NCBI GenBank assembly: GCA_030432115.1
Contig: JAUIHY010000003.1
Location: 1 to 39,122, forward strand
Source: Gammaproteobacteria bacterium
GTDB lineage: Bacteria > Pseudomonadota > Gammaproteobacteria > Xanthomonadales > Marinicellaceae
Direction of reading: 5' to 3'
DNA: 39,122 nucleotides
Shown: positions 28,927 through 39,122 of the stretch, piece by piece
Position numbering within the stretch: the stretch's first letter is position 1
How the letters are laid out: each line of letters begins with the position of its first letter
Notes under the pieces: generated by a model
The model's database searches: none
What the model was told of the DNA's origin: nothing
The model's input: only the letters and a program-made list of their open reading frames with translations
Translations under genes and position numbers: made by a program

Positions 28927-29817
28927 CAAGAGTTGATACAGCAAAGCAGAGCGCATCAATACACCGTTCCTGACCTGCTCTAATATCACGGACTGCGGTC
29001 CGTCAGCCACAGCCGAGGAGATTTCTACACCACGGTTCATGGGGCCTGGGTGCATCACGATGGCGTCTTTTTTGGCCCATTCTAAGTTGTTTTCATTGAG
29101 GCCGTAATTGTCATGCCAATGGTCCAAAACTTCGGCATCAATTTGACTGATGCGTTCTTTTTGGATGCGCAACATCACCACCACATCAGCATCGCTCAAA
29201 GCTTGTTTCATGTTTTCAGCTTTGCGTGCTGTGGTGGAAGCTGGCAACAATTCATCGGGTGCATAAATCCATGTGTTGTTATTGCCCAAAATATGAAGGC
29301 CATCGACCAAGGAGCCGGCCACACGTGAATGCTTGATGTCACCTATGATGGCGACTTTGAGCTGGGAGAAGTCTTTTTTGTGTTCCCTGATGGTGTATAA
29401 ATCCAACAAACCTTGAGTGGGGTGCTGGTTTGTGCCATCGCCGGCATTGATGACGCTGGCTTGATCGCCGAGCCATTTGGCGGCTTGTTTTTGTGTGTGG
29501 TTTTCACTGTGTCTGATGATAAATGCATCAGATTGCATGGCATTCAAGGTGAACAAGGTGTCTTTTAAAGTTTCACCTTTCTGTGCTGAAGAATGGGCAA
29601 TGTTCAAAGCACAAAAATCCATGCCCAAACGTTGGGCGGCCAGTTGGAATGACATCAAGGTGCGCGTTGAATTTTCAAAAAACAAAGCCATGGCGGTTTT
29701 GCCTGCCAGCCATTTTTTGGTTTCGGTCACGGCTGTGGTTTTGATTTTATCAGCAAGGCTGAACAAGTGATTCAGTTGCTCAGCATTGAGTTGTTTGATG
29801 TCGTATAGGTGTTTCAT
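28918..29817 (-). CDS. pyrB: Aspartate carbamoyltransferase catalytic subunit
   Basis: 'LFFENSTRTLMSFQLAAQRLG', 'INAGDGTNQHPTQGLLDLYTI', 'VMHPGPMNRGVEIS'. Confidence 0.96.
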   Translation of the reverse strand: MKHLYDIKQLNAEQLNHLFSLADKIKTTAVTETKKWLAGKTAMALFFENSTRTLMSFQLAAQRLGMDFCALNIAHSSAQKGETLKDTLFTLNAMQSDAFIIRHSENHTQKQAAKWLGDQASVINAGDGTNQHPTQGLLDLYTIREHKKDFSQLKVAIIGDIKHSRVAGSLVDGLHILGNNNTWIYAPDELLPASTTARKAENMKQALSDADVVVMLRIQKERISQIDAEVLDHWHDNYGLNENNLEWAKKDAIVMHPGPMNRGVEISSAVADGPQSVILEQVRNGVLMRSALLYQLLSD

Positions 29818-29829
29818 GCTTGTGCTTAA

Positions 29830-30249
29830 TTATTGGTTTTGATCTAAAAATGATTGCAAAATAATTTGTGCCGCAATGGCGTCAATTTGGTCTTTGTTTT
29901 TGGCCTTGGCTTGCTTGTTTTGTCGTTGTGTTTTGAATTGTCGTTCTGCCTCAAATGAGCTCAAACGTTCATCAACAAAGGTCACGGGTAATTGGCACTG
30001 GTTTTTTAATTTTTTGGAAAAATTTTTAACCTGACGAGTGACTTCTTGCTCTTCACCGTCCATGGTCAAAGGCAGACCCAAAATCAAATGATTGACTTGC
30101 CACTCTTTGATTAGCTTATTCATGGCATCAAAAAAAGCACCATTATTTGGCAAGACGGTCAAAGGTCTGGCCGCTCCTGTCATTGAATTACCCAGGGCCA
30201 AGCCGATGCGTTTGGTGCCAAAATCTATACCCAGAAAGACGTCAGGCAT
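29830..30249 (-). CDS. ruvX: Putative pre-16S rRNA nuclease / Holliday junction resolvase-like YqgF
   Basis: 'FLGIDFGTKRIGLALGNS', 'LILGLPLTMDGEEQ', 'VTFVDERLSSFEAE', 'DAIAAQIILQSFL'. Confidence 0.95.
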   Translation of the reverse strand: MPDVFLGIDFGTKRIGLALGNSMTGAARPLTVLPNNGAFFDAMNKLIKEWQVNHLILGLPLTMDGEEQEVTRQVKNFSKKLKNQCQLPVTFVDERLSSFEAERQFKTQRQNKQAKAKNKDQIDAIAAQIILQSFLDQNQ

Positions 30250-30787
30250 GACCCATGTCGCTGCTGAGTTGGTGTGCTTGTATACCCAAAATGTTTAAGG
30301 CATCGGTCCATTTGTTGCTGCTTTGTTGGAAAATAATGCCCAAATCAGCGGGGCACATCAACCAGGCGTTGTCCGCAATTTCTTGTTCTAATTGACCAGC
30401 TGACCAGGTGGCACAACCCAAGGCCAACAACCATTCATCATCGACCTCATTGTTGGCAATGGCACGAATGATGTCTTTTGAAGTGGTCAGATTTAAATGT
30501 CGACCAACCACAATAGAGCTGGTGTAAACCTGGTGGTTGTTGTGCAAAATAAAACCGCATTCGGTGTTCACAGGACCGCCTTCGTGCACCATAGGAAACC
30601 GTTGTGGTGTGCTTTGTTCAATTTTAAGGCTGGAAAGAATTTCTTCGAAAGCCACTTCGCTGGGTTGGTTGATGTTGATGCCCATGGCGCCATCGTCATT
30701 GTGGTCGCAAACCAAAATCACTGCATGCTTAAATCGATCATCCTGCATGTCTGGTGTGGCAATTAAAAATTGATTGATCAAGTTCAT
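30242..30787 (-). CDS. YqgE/AlgH family protein
   Basis: 'NQFLIATPDMQDDRFKHAVILVCDHNDDGAMGININQPSEV', 'VHEGGPVNTECGFILH', 'ALGCATWSAGQLEQEIADNAWL'. Overlaps ruvX. Confidence 0.95.
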   Translation of the reverse strand: MNLINQFLIATPDMQDDRFKHAVILVCDHNDDGAMGININQPSEVAFEEILSSLKIEQSTPQRFPMVHEGGPVNTECGFILHNNHQVYTSSIVVGRHLNLTTSKDIIRAIANNEVDDEWLLALGCATWSAGQLEQEIADNAWLMCPADLGIIFQQSSNKWTDALNILGIQAHQLSSDMGHA

Positions 30788-30907
30788 GCTGCAATTTTAA
30801 CCGAATAAACCTAAGGTTGAATGAAATTGTTGTTAATTTGAACCTGTGGCGACTGTGCCGTTTACAGTCGCCTAGAAACGTTTTAAAGCTTTGAATGGTT
30901 TTCAGGC

Positions 30908-31759
30908 TTATTTATGCCTTAACAAATGCCCAGGTAAAAACTGCCAGGTTCGGGTGATGTACAGGATGTCGACACGTTCTTGGGTATTGGGCAATGGGTC
31001 AAAGGGTTGTGACAATTCGACGATGTGTTTGGCTGCCTCATTGAGGAATTGGTGGGGTGAGGCTTTGATGACTTTGATTTCATGGATGCTGCCGTCTTTT
31101 TTGATGCCGACGGTTAACATCACACTTCCTTGGAAGTTGGTTTTTTTGGCTTGGTCTGGGTAGTTTAAATCACCGGTTCGTTCTATTTTTTTGACCCACT
31201 TTGTTATGTAAGGGGCAAATTCATAGGCTTTGGTGTTGCTTGAGATGTATTTGCTGCGCGGTTTTTTGGCGTATTTTTCTAACTTTTTGGCCAATTCGTT
31301 TTCAATACGAGCCAAGCGTTGGGCCGGTGTTTCTTTGGGGTCGTTGTTTTTTTGCTCTTGGTTTTCTGTCGGTTTCTCTGCTTGTTGGATTTTGATGTCT
31401 GATTCGCTTTGTGTCATCAAAGCTTGTTGTTCTTGAGCTTCTTTCTTTTTCTTCAGTTCTGGCGTTTCTTGCTGGGAGAATCCAGTTTCTGTGGGAGACG
31501 TGGCTGTGGCAATGTTTTGAGGCCTGACTTTTTCATCTTCAGTGCCACCGCCCATCTGGTTGTCCTGAGCCAAAAAATCAGCTTCCTCAGGAGTCAAAGT
31601 GTTGGCTTTTTTGGTTAAAATGACGTCCATGCTGTGCAATATTTCTTGCTCACTTTTGTTGTGTGTGAATGACACGCCCAATATCACAACGGCCAGAAAC
31701 ATGGCTGCCAAAGTGAAGGTCATGACATTGCGGTCTTTGGTGCTGATGTTGGGGCTCAT
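30908..31759 (-). CDS. TonB-family energy transducer protein
   Basis: N-terminal TM anchor, Q/E/K-rich linker, C-terminal 'YPDQAKKTNFQGSVMLTVGIKKDGSIHEIKVIKASPHQFLNEAAKHIV'. Next to gshB. Confidence 0.85.
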   Translation of the reverse strand: MSPNISTKDRNVMTFTLAAMFLAVVILGVSFTHNKSEQEILHSMDVILTKKANTLTPEEADFLAQDNQMGGGTEDEKVRPQNIATATSPTETGFSQQETPELKKKKEAQEQQALMTQSESDIKIQQAEKPTENQEQKNNDPKETPAQRLARIENELAKKLEKYAKKPRSKYISSNTKAYEFAPYITKWVKKIERTGDLNYPDQAKKTNFQGSVMLTVGIKKDGSIHEIKVIKASPHQFLNEAAKHIVELSQPFDPLPNTQERVDILYITRTWQFLPGHLLRHK

Positions 31760-32700
31760 TGACTGCTGCTTTCCAAGTAATCAAACAGTTGACCCGCAAT
31801 ATTAAGGTCATACAAAGCGTCCAATTCCCTGATGCAAGTGGGGCTGGTGACATTGACTTCAGTGAGGTATTCGCCAATCACATCAATGCCGGCAAATACG
31901 ATGCCCATGGCTTTCAATTTGGGCCCAACCAATAGACAAATTTTCATGTCACTTTCTGAAAGTGGCACACCTTTTCCAGTGCCGCCTTTGGCCAAGTTGC
32001 CGCGAAAATCTTCATCAGATGGGATGCGTGCCAGTGCATAGGGTACGGGGTCGCCATTGATCATCAAAATGCGTTTATCACCCGCTGTGATTTCTTTGAT
32101 GTAACGTTGTACCATGGTGGTTCGTGAGTTGTTTTGGGTCACGGTTTCTAAGATGACATTGAGGTTTTTGTCATCTTTAGAAGTTTTGAATATGGAGTGG
32201 CCACCCATGCCGTCCATGGGCTTGACGATCACATCACCCAGTTCTTGAATGGCTGCTTTTAATAAATCAGCGTTTCTGGAAATGATATTTTCAGGTGTGA
32301 CTGAGGGGAAGGTTTCAGTGAAAAACTTTTCATTGGCATCTCGCAATGCTTGCGGATCATTGATGATTCTGGCACCTTGCTGTTGGGCCAAGTCCAGGAC
32401 ATAGGTGTCCATCACATATTCCATATCAAAAGGTGGGTCTTTTCGCATGAATATGTAATCCATTTCACCCAAGTTGATGGTTTGTTCTGACTTGACATGA
32501 TAATAGTCAGAGGTTTGGTCAGTGATGCTGATGACTTGACTTTTGGCCATGGCGCGGCTTTGTTGACAAAAAAGGTCAGATTGGGTGATGTAGTGAATTT
32601 CGTGTGCTCTTTTTTGTGCTTCCAACATCATGGCAAAAGTGGAATCTTTTTTGGTCTGAATGGACGTGATGGGGTCCATGATAAAGGCACATTTTTTCAT
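31756..32700 (-). CDS. gshB: Glutathione synthetase
   Basis: 'FIMDPITSIQTKKDSTFAMMLEAQKR', 'FMRKDPPFDMEYVMDTY', 'KPMDGMGGHSIF', 'NVTSPTCIRELD'. Confidence 0.97.
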   Translation of the reverse strand: MKKCAFIMDPITSIQTKKDSTFAMMLEAQKRAHEIHYITQSDLFCQQSRAMAKSQVISITDQTSDYYHVKSEQTINLGEMDYIFMRKDPPFDMEYVMDTYVLDLAQQQGARIINDPQALRDANEKFFTETFPSVTPENIISRNADLLKAAIQELGDVIVKPMDGMGGHSIFKTSKDDKNLNVILETVTQNNSRTTMVQRYIKEITAGDKRILMINGDPVPYALARIPSDEDFRGNLAKGGTGKGVPLSESDMKICLLVGPKLKAMGIVFAGIDVIGEYLTEVNVTSPTCIRELDALYDLNIAGQLFDYLESSSQ

Positions 32701-32936
32701 TGTATAGGTAGCGGTATAAGAGTCGTTTATTATATGCAGTGGTTGCTATAAATAAAGCAGCGATTTAGAAAATCTTTGAGGTGGAATTTTTAAATATACA
32801 AACGAAGACATTTTATCGATTGACAATTGGCTGATAAAGGCCTAACTTAGTGGATGGAAGTGTGTTTGAAAATTAATTTTTATTTTGCTTATTTTTCAAT
32901 TTAAGTTTGTATTCATGTTAAAAATGAGTTATTTTC

Positions 32937-32966
32937 TTGAGAATGACACACTTAGGAGTGTATTTT
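32937..32966 (+). promoter_or_regulatory. Possible sigma70-type promoter upstream of pilG
   Basis: TTGAGA (32937-32942) - 18 bp - TATTTT (32961-32966), about 57 bp before the pilG ATG. Confidence 0.3.
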
Positions 32967-33022
32967 AATGAATGTTATGAATAGCAAATAACACCGGAAT
33001 AACAAATTCACGTGGAGAAATT

Positions 33023-33403
33023 ATGAATTTAGAAGGTTTAAAAGTGATGGTGATTGACGACAGTAAAACCATCCGCCGAACCGCTGAAACTTTGCTTAAA
33101 AAAGAGGGTTGCGAAGTCATTACAGTAGACAATGGATACGAAGCCCTTTCTCAAATATCTGATCTTGAGCCTAATATCATTTTTGTTGACATCATGATGC
33201 CCCGCTTGGATGGCTATAAAACATGTGCTTTGATTAAAATGAACAGTGAACATAAGGACACGCCAGTCATTATGTTGTCGAGTAAGGACGGTTTATTTGA
33301 TAAAGCAAAAGGTCGGGTTGTGGGTGCAGAAGAATACCTGACCAAACCCTTTACCAAAGAAGAATTGATAGAAGCCATTGAGGCTCATGTCAAAAGAGAT
33401 TAA
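33023..33403 (+). CDS. pilG: Twitching motility response regulator PilG
   Basis: 'LKVMVIDDSKTIRRTAETLLKKEGCEVITVDNGYEAL...PNIIFVDIMMPRLDGYKTCALIK...TPVIMLSSKDGLFDKAKGRVVGAEEYLTKPF', very close to Pseudomonas PilG. Confidence 0.95.
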   Translation: MNLEGLKVMVIDDSKTIRRTAETLLKKEGCEVITVDNGYEALSQISDLEPNIIFVDIMMPRLDGYKTCALIKMNSEHKDTPVIMLSSKDGLFDKAKGRVVGAEEYLTKPFTKEELIEAIEAHVKRD

Positions 33404-33408
33404 TTGTC

Positions 33409-33960
33409 ATGAGTAGTCAAATCATTAAACCATTCGAGTTGTTGCTTGAGTATGAGCGTCGCAGTGTGGCGCATGCTTTGGGAGGTGGTTCGGATGATGA
33501 GTCGGTTGAAGATTGGTCGGGCATTGGCTTTAAAGTGGGTGAAGATCATTTGGTTTCAGTGGTGGATGACATCAATGAAGTGGTGATTTTGCCTGAGTTA
33601 ATCAGAATCCCGGGCATCGATACTTGGGTTTTGGGCTTGGTTAATATCCGCAGTAATTTGATTCCTGCGATTGATCTCAAACAATATTTGTTCGGTGAAC
33701 CTTCGCGCATCACCAAACACAGCAGGATGTTGATTATCAATCAACCCGGTGGGCAGGCTGGTTTGGTTGTTGATGAGGTGTTTGGTCAAAGACATTTTCA
33801 ACAGAAAATGTGGCAATCATTAACGCAGGTTGACGAAAGCGAAACACGCTTGCTTTCTTATTGTGAGAAGTTTTTCAATCAGGAAGACATAAATTGGCAT
33901 GTATTTTTGGTCGATCGTTTGGTTCATGACGTTCAATTCCAAAATGCATCAGTAAGATAA
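33409..33960 (+). CDS. pilI: CheW-like chemotaxis protein PilI
   Basis: CheW-type 'VVILPELIRIPGIDTWVLGLVNIRSNLIPAIDLKQYLFG'. Position between pilG and pilJ. Confidence 0.9.
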   Translation: MSSQIIKPFELLLEYERRSVAHALGGGSDDESVEDWSGIGFKVGEDHLVSVVDDINEVVILPELIRIPGIDTWVLGLVNIRSNLIPAIDLKQYLFGEPSRITKHSRMLIINQPGGQAGLVVDEVFGQRHFQQKMWQSLTQVDESETRLLSYCEKFFNQEDINWHVFLVDRLVHDVQFQNASVR

Positions 33961-33979
33961 TATTAAGAGGTAGATTTTT

Positions 33980-36004
33980 ATGAGCAGTTCTTCAGTGGAT
34001 ATGGATCAAAGAACCCGAACGCTGCCCATGTGGCAATTGATCATTTTGGTCGTTTTGGTCTTTGCGTTTTTTGGTCACTCCGCCTGGCTGAATATCGTGG
34101 ATTCGAATCGTTCGGCACACATTCAGGTCAGTGACAGAATCACGATCAAGGCGCAACAGTTGGCACAATATGCCAAAAGTGCGTCCATTGGTGATGTGGA
34201 TGCGTTCAACTCCTTGTCAACAGATCGTCGCATTGTGGATGATGCGATTCGTGACTTGAAAAATGGCAATGACAGTTTCCCAGCCATCCCAACGGATTTG
34301 AACCCACGTTTGAATGCGATGGATTCTCGTTGGGCAGACATCAACGCCAATGCCTTGACCATTCTGGAGCAGCGTGATCGAATTCAAGAGCTTACCGCCA
34401 TATCAGATAAATTTGCCAAAGAAATTCCTTTACTGCAAGCCAGTTCTGATGCCGTTGTGAAACGATTGGTGGCGATTAAAGAAGACCGGAATCAAATCTA
34501 TTTGGCCTCGCAACAATTGGTGCTCGCTGACAGGATGTTGCGTCGCATGAGTGAAATTTTGAAAGGTGGGGCAGCCTCAATTCAGGCAGCAGATGCTCTG
34601 GACCGAGATGCCCGCATGTTTGAAAATGTGATGAACGGTATGTTCAATGGTTCAGATCAGATTGATGCCGTTACCGATGCGCAAGCCTTAGAGGCTTTGG
34701 GTCGTGTGTTCAATGCATTTGACAGCATACAAGCGGACATTGCTTCGGTATTGAATGCCATGGAGCTGTTTGATGCACAAACCGCAGCTGATGACATCGA
34801 AGTAGATATAGAAACCTTTGTGGAAGACACTGAGGTGTTGCGCAGTCAGTTGGCTGCCGATGAAAACAAACCCAACCTGCCTTCAGAAAATGTGGGGTAT
34901 GGTATCGCCGTTGCTTTGTTCTTTTGGTTGATTTGGATTTTCCGAACATTATCTAAAAATGACCGTGTTCGGGCCGCTGTGGCACAGGATCAAAACGAAA
35001 GGAATCAGCAAGCGATTTTGCGATTACTTGATGAGATGGCCTCACTGGCTGATGGTGACTTGACCGTGAATGCGACGGTATCGGAAGACATCACAGGAGC
35101 GATTGCTGACTCGGTTAACTTTGCGATTGAAGCACTGCGGTCATTGGTAAAAACCATTAATGATGCCTCGGTGGGTGTGGCATCTGCGGCGCAAGAAGCA
35201 CAAGCCACGGCGATGCATTTGGCAGAGGCTTCTGAACATCAGGCCACACAGATTACCAATGCTTCGGCTGCGATTAATGAGATTGCCGTTTCTATTGATG
35301 AAGTATCGAAAAACTCTTTGGAATCAGCTGACGTAGCACAACGTTCGGTATTGATTGCACATAATGGCGCAGAAGTGGTGCGAGACACCATTAAGGGCAT
35401 GAACAACATTCGTTCTCAGATTCAAGACACTTCTAAGCGTATTAAACGATTGGGTGAGTCATCTCAAGAAATTGGTAACATCGTAGAACTGATTAACGAC
35501 ATTGCCGAGCAAACGAACATTCTGGCATTGAATGCAGCGATTCAAGCGGCATCATCGGGTGAATCAGGCCGTGGTTTCGCGGTTGTTGCCGATGAGGTAC
35601 AGCAACTGGCAGAACGTGCATCGAGTGCGACGCGTCAGATTGAGGGCATTGTACAAACCATTCAAACCGATACCAATGAAGCGGTTAAATCAATGGAACA
35701 AACGACCACAGAGGTGGTGGGTGGTGCTCGCAAAGCGGAGGACGCAGGTGAGGCCTTGATTGAGATTGAAACGGTATCTAACGATTTGGCGGAATTGATT
35801 CAGAACATTTCGGAAGCAGCCAGGCAGCAATCGGTGGCCGCAACCAACATTTCCGGCACCATGAACGTGATTCAAGAGATCACGACACAAACATCAGCAG
35901 GTACACAACAAACCGCCGAGTCGATTGGTAACTTGGTGGAATTGGCGACCGAGCTGCGTAAGTCGGTAGAAGACTTTAAGTTACCTGAAGACGAATTCTT
36001 TTAA
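33980..36004 (+). CDS. pilJ: Methyl-accepting chemotaxis protein PilJ
   Basis: Two TM segments and signalling hairpin '[59 protein letters not shown]'. Confidence 0.95.
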   Translation: MSSSSVDMDQRTRTLPMWQLIILVVLVFAFFGHSAWLNIVDSNRSAHIQVSDRITIKAQQLAQYAKSASIGDVDAFNSLSTDRRIVDDAIRDLKNGNDSFPAIPTDLNPRLNAMDSRWADINANALTILEQRDRIQELTAISDKFAKEIPLLQASSDAVVKRLVAIKEDRNQIYLASQQLVLADRMLRRMSEILKGGAASIQAADALDRDARMFENVMNGMFNGSDQIDAVTDAQALEALGRVFNAFDSIQADIASVLNAMELFDAQTAADDIEVDIETFVEDTEVLRSQLAADENKPNLPSENVGYGIAVALFFWLIWIFRTLSKNDRVRAAVAQDQNERNQQAILRLLDEMASLADGDLTVNATVSEDITGAIADSVNFAIEALRSLVKTINDASVGVASAAQEAQATAMHLAEASEHQATQITNASAAINEIAVSIDEVSKNSLESADVAQRSVLIAHNGAEVVRDTIKGMNNIRSQIQDTSKRIKRLGESSQEIGNIVELINDIAEQTNILALNAAIQAASSGESGRGFAVVADEVQQLAERASSATRQIEGIVQTIQTDTNEAVKSMEQTTTEVVGGARKAEDAGEALIEIETVSNDLAELIQNISEAARQQSVAATNISGTMNVIQEITTQTSAGTQQTAESIGNLVELATELRKSVEDFKLPEDEFF

Positions 36005-36028
36005 TTGAAGAGGTGATATCCAGTTCAC

Positions 36029-36889
36029 GTGTATAAAATGTATAGCAACAAACCATTCCTAAAAATTCCGCCACTGTCAGCTGCTGAGTATCGACGGTGG
36101 GCGGAATTGTTGGAACACCGTTTGGGAATCATTGTTCCTCAAGAGCGAAAATTATTTTTACAATCAAAGATATGGTCGCGAATGAGAGAGGTGGGTTATA
36201 CAGAATATGATGATTATTGGAATTTCATTCAAAGTGGAATAGAAGGCAATTTAGAGTGGTCACAATTGGTGGATCGACTCACGGTTCACGAAACTTCATT
36301 TTTTCGGCACAAACCCTCTTTTGACTTGGTAAGTGATGACTTGAAAGCCAAGATAGCGCGCAGCACCAAACCGCTGCGTTATAAAATTTGGAGTGTCAGT
36401 TGTGCGACTGGTGAGGAGGCATATTCCTTGGCCATGATGGCTCAAAGCATTTGTGCTGCAGATGAAAAGGAAGCGCATTTTGGTGTCACTGGCACCGATG
36501 TCAGTAGCCCCGCTGTGGCGATAGCCAATCAGGCCATTTACAGCAAAGACAAATTAGCAACCATCGATGAAAAATACCATGCACACATCACGGAAGTCAG
36601 TGATGAAATGTTTGTGATCAAAGATCACATCAAAAAAAGAATGGCCTTTGGTGTGTTTAATTTGTTGGATGTGAACAAACCCTCAAATATTAAATATGAT
36701 GTGGTTTATTGTCAAAACGTCTTGATGTATTTTGACAAAGCAGTCAGGGAACAGATATTAGATGGCTTGGTAAATTATTTAAATAAAGACGGTTTGTTGG
36801 TCATAGGACAGACTGAAATCAATGCTTGGGCACACAAAAGAATGGCACGTGTCAACAAAAGCAGAACATTGGCATTTAGATTAAAATAA
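36029..36889 (+). CDS. pilK: CheR-family methyltransferase PilK
   Basis: 'WSRLVDRLTVHETSFFRH'-type CheR pattern, 'KIWSVSCATGEEAYSLAMMAQ', 'YDVVYCQNVLMYFD', downstream of pilJ. Confidence 0.9.
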   Translation: MYKMYSNKPFLKIPPLSAAEYRRWAELLEHRLGIIVPQERKLFLQSKIWSRMREVGYTEYDDYWNFIQSGIEGNLEWSQLVDRLTVHETSFFRHKPSFDLVSDDLKAKIARSTKPLRYKIWSVSCATGEEAYSLAMMAQSICAADEKEAHFGVTGTDVSSPAVAIANQAIYSKDKLATIDEKYHAHITEVSDEMFVIKDHIKKRMAFGVFNLLDVNKPSNIKYDVVYCQNVLMYFDKAVREQILDGLVNYLNKDGLLVIGQTEINAWAHKRMARVNKSRTLAFRLK

Positions 36890-36891
36890 AT

Positions 36892-39122
36892 ATGAGTAGT
36901 ACAGATCAAATCGATTTTTCAACACTGACGTGGGTAAAATCAGAGCTCGACGAAACCCTGAATCGTGCCAAAGAGGCACTTAAGGCATATGTAGAAGACT
37001 CAGAGGACACCAATCAACTACAATTTTGCGTCACCTATTTACACCAAGTGCAAGGCACATTGAAAATGGTGGAGCTGTATGGTGCAGCCATGGTGGCCGA
37101 AGAAATGGAATTTGTTGCCAAGGACTTGATTGATGGCAACATCAGCGATGAAGACGCAGCTTATGATATTTTGTTGCAGAGCATATTGCGGCTGCCAGAT
37201 TACCTGGAACGCATAGAGCTGGGTCATAAGGACGTTCCCATTGTGCTTTTACCACTGGTTAATGACTTAAGGGCTGTCAGAAGCAAAAAATTATTGTCAG
37301 AAAGTGCTTTATTTAACCCCAATTTGACATTGGGCGTCCCTGATCGTTTGATGGATGGTGATTTTTCAATGACCGGCAGTCAATTGAAAGGTGCATTGAC
37401 AAAAATCAGAACCGTGTATCAAGTCTCCTTATTGAATTGGATTAAACAAATCAATGGTGACAAAGCCTTGTCCAACATTCAATTGTTGATTACCAAGTTA
37501 CAAACCGTGGTCAGCCCTTTGCATTTAAAACAATTGTTCTGGGTTTACTCTGCTGTGGTTGAAGGCTTGCGAGCGCGTGTTGTTGAAGATTCAATTTCAG
37601 TCAAACAAGTGGCAGGTCAAGTGGATGTGCTGTTGCGAGATTTGATCAGTTTGCCTACCTTATCTGCGTCAAAAACCAACCCCATTACTAAAAATTTACT
37701 GTACTTTGTGGCTTCAGGCTCTGGTCAAGGTCGCTTAATCAGTGAAGTGAAAAAATTCTTTGATTTAGAACAATTCATTCCTGATGAAGAAGAAATCAAA
37801 CATGCTGAAGGCAGCTTGTCTGGTAAGAACAAAGATTTGTTACAGACCGTTTCTGAGGCTATTAATGATGACATTTTAGTGGTTCAGGAATCTTTAGATC
37901 TTTATATCAGAAACAAATCAGCCAGCTCAGATCAATTGGCACCTTTGTTAGACACATTGCAAAAAATTGCCGATACTTTAGGTATTTTAGGTTTGGGTGT
38001 GGCCAGAGAAAGTGTGTTATTACATCAAGGCACACTAAAATCTGCAGTTGATGACAACAGCAGGCCTTCGGATGATCAATTGCTGGATGTGGCCAAGTCA
38101 TTGTTGTTACTTGAGTCTCAATTGGGCGACCACATTCAATCTTTGGGTGGCGCACCGGCAACTGCTTCAGAAGATGAGCAAGATCACAGCGTACCTAAAA
38201 CTGAGCAAATGGCTATTTTGAAACAATTGGCCAAAGAGTCCATTGTTAATTTACAACAAATCAAAGCCAATTTTGTCGCGTATATAGAATCACCTTGGGA
38301 CAAAGTCCAAATCAATGACAACCCCAAGTTATTGCAAGACATCGCCGGTGCGCTCAAAATTTTGCAATTAGACCAAGCCAGTGAACAGTTGGTGTTGTTG
38401 ATTGATTATGTCAAAGCACAAATTATTCAAAAGAAGGCGACGCCTTCAGCCGCAGAATTAGACCAGTTGGCCACCACCATTTCAACATTTGAATATTATT
38501 TGGAAAACTTGGACCAAGGCCAGTCCATACAAGAAAATTTAATAGAAAAAGTTTCACAACAAGTTGAAAAACTTCAAACTTTTGCTACCGATGACCATGA
38601 AATAGATGTGCCAGCTTCTCATGAAGAAGTTGTTGAAGAAGCCACAGAAACGCTTGAAGAAACCCACATAGAAGCTGATGAAGCAGAGACAAAGGAAGAG
38701 GAAAAAGAAACAATTCCATCGGTTCCTTCTCAAGGTGGAACCTTACCTGTGACCTTTGGTGATGACGTTGATGATGAATTCAAAGAAATATTCTTAGAGG
38801 AATACGAAGAAGAACTGGCGAATTTACAGCGCATCTATAGTAACTGGAAGCAAGATCCTGAATCTCATGAAGATGAAATGGGTGAAATGCGACGTATTTT
38901 CCATACATTAAAAGGCAGTGGTCGCATGGTTGGTGCCGAAGCTGTGGGTGAATTTGGATGGCAATTGGAAAACATGTGTAACCGTTTCATAGAAGGTGGC
39001 ATCAATTTATCTGATGGCTTCAAAGCCATGATGGATAAAGGTGTTTCTATGGCGGCTGATATGTTCGAAGCATTGAAAGCAGAATCATTTGCACCTGCAG
39101 ATTATGATCAAGTCTTGACCAA
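36892..39122 (+). CDS. chpA: ChpA/PilL hybrid histidine kinase, N-terminal part (truncated by window end; missing from ORF track)
   Basis: ATG at 36892: 'MSSTDQIDFSTLTWVKSELDETLNRAKEALKAYVED...YLHQVQGTLKMVELYGAAMVAEEMEFVAKDL', an acidic linker, then Hpt 'RRIFHTLKGSGRMVGAEAVGEFGWQLENMCNRF'. Open to the right edge. Confidence 0.92.
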   Translation, partial: MSSTDQIDFSTLTWVKSELDETLNRAKEALKAYVEDSEDTNQLQFCVTYLHQVQGTLKMVELYGAAMVAEEMEFVAKDLIDGNISDEDAAYDILLQSILRLPDYLERIELGHKDVPIVLLPLVNDLRAVRSKKLLSESALFNPNLTLGVPDRLMDGDFSMTGSQLKGALTKIRTVYQVSLLNWIKQINGDKALSNIQLLITKLQTVVSPLHLKQLFWVYSAVVEGLRARVVEDSISVKQVAGQVDVLLRDLISLPTLSASKTNPITKNLLYFVASGSGQGRLISEVKKFFDLEQFIPDEEEIKHAEGSLSGKNKDLLQTVSEAINDDILVVQESLDLYIRNKSASSDQLAPLLDTLQKIADTLGILGLGVARESVLLHQGTLKSAVDDNSRPSDDQLLDVAKSLLLLESQLGDHIQSLGGAPATASEDEQDHSVPKTEQMAILKQLAKESIVNLQQIKANFVAYIESPWDKVQINDNPKLLQDIAGALKILQLDQASEQLVLLIDYVKAQIIQKKATPSAAELDQLATTISTFEYYLENLDQGQSIQENLIEKVSQQVEKLQTFATDDHEIDVPASHEEVVEEATETLEETHIEADEAETKEEEKETIPSVPSQGGTLPVTFGDDVDDEFKEIFLEEYEEELANLQRIYSNWKQDPESHEDEMGEMRRIFHTLKGSGRMVGAEAVGEFGWQLENMCNRFIEGGINLSDGFKAMMDKGVSMAADMFEALKAESFAPADYDQVLT

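Noticed and set aside
1-39122. CRISPR arrays, tRNA/rRNA genes, transposases, defence or toxin-antitoxin systems
   Set aside because: None seen by reading: no regularly spaced direct repeats, no intact transposase or integrase ORF, and nearly all the sequence is occupied by identifiable core genes.

Overview
The window is a gene-dense, mostly housekeeping chromosomal segment of a gammaproteobacterium. Gene content and the C-terminal 'IFEDGFE' peptide suggest a Marinicella/Xanthomonadales-like lineage, but I could not verify this. I recognise these blocks in order: the 3' end of sbcB; a membrane GGDEF protein; a zinc-ribbon membrane protein; pyk; a MoxR-DUF58-transglutaminase (TgpA) operon; clpS-clpA; infA; a secreted Cys-rich protein; ung; a two-receiver response regulator; a minus-strand gspC-gspD-gspE-gspF-ftsE-ftsX string; a FadE-like acyl-CoA dehydrogenase; a beta-propeller protein; an LTA-synthase-like sulfatase; a coupled class-IV aminotransferase and sulfotransferase-like pair; a small lipoprotein; a MAPEG protein; pyrB-ruvX-algH; tonB-like-gshB; and pilG-pilI-pilJ-pilK-chpA (chpA truncated by the window end and absent from the ORF track). 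I found no CRISPR array, rRNA, tRNA or intact transposase. I see no clear new multi-gene system. The observations most worth following up are: the translationally coupled aminotransferase/sulfotransferase pair; the T2SS core fused to ftsEX in one overlapping gene string; a GspE that has lost its tetracysteine motif; a pseudo-receiver (Asp to Ala) fused to an apparently intact receiver; a CAAACGTTTG palindrome at the acyl-CoA dehydrogenase start; a set of TGATAAA half-sites upstream of pyk; and a hairpin-rich non-coding block at about 27.86-28.15 kb that may be an interspersed repeat.
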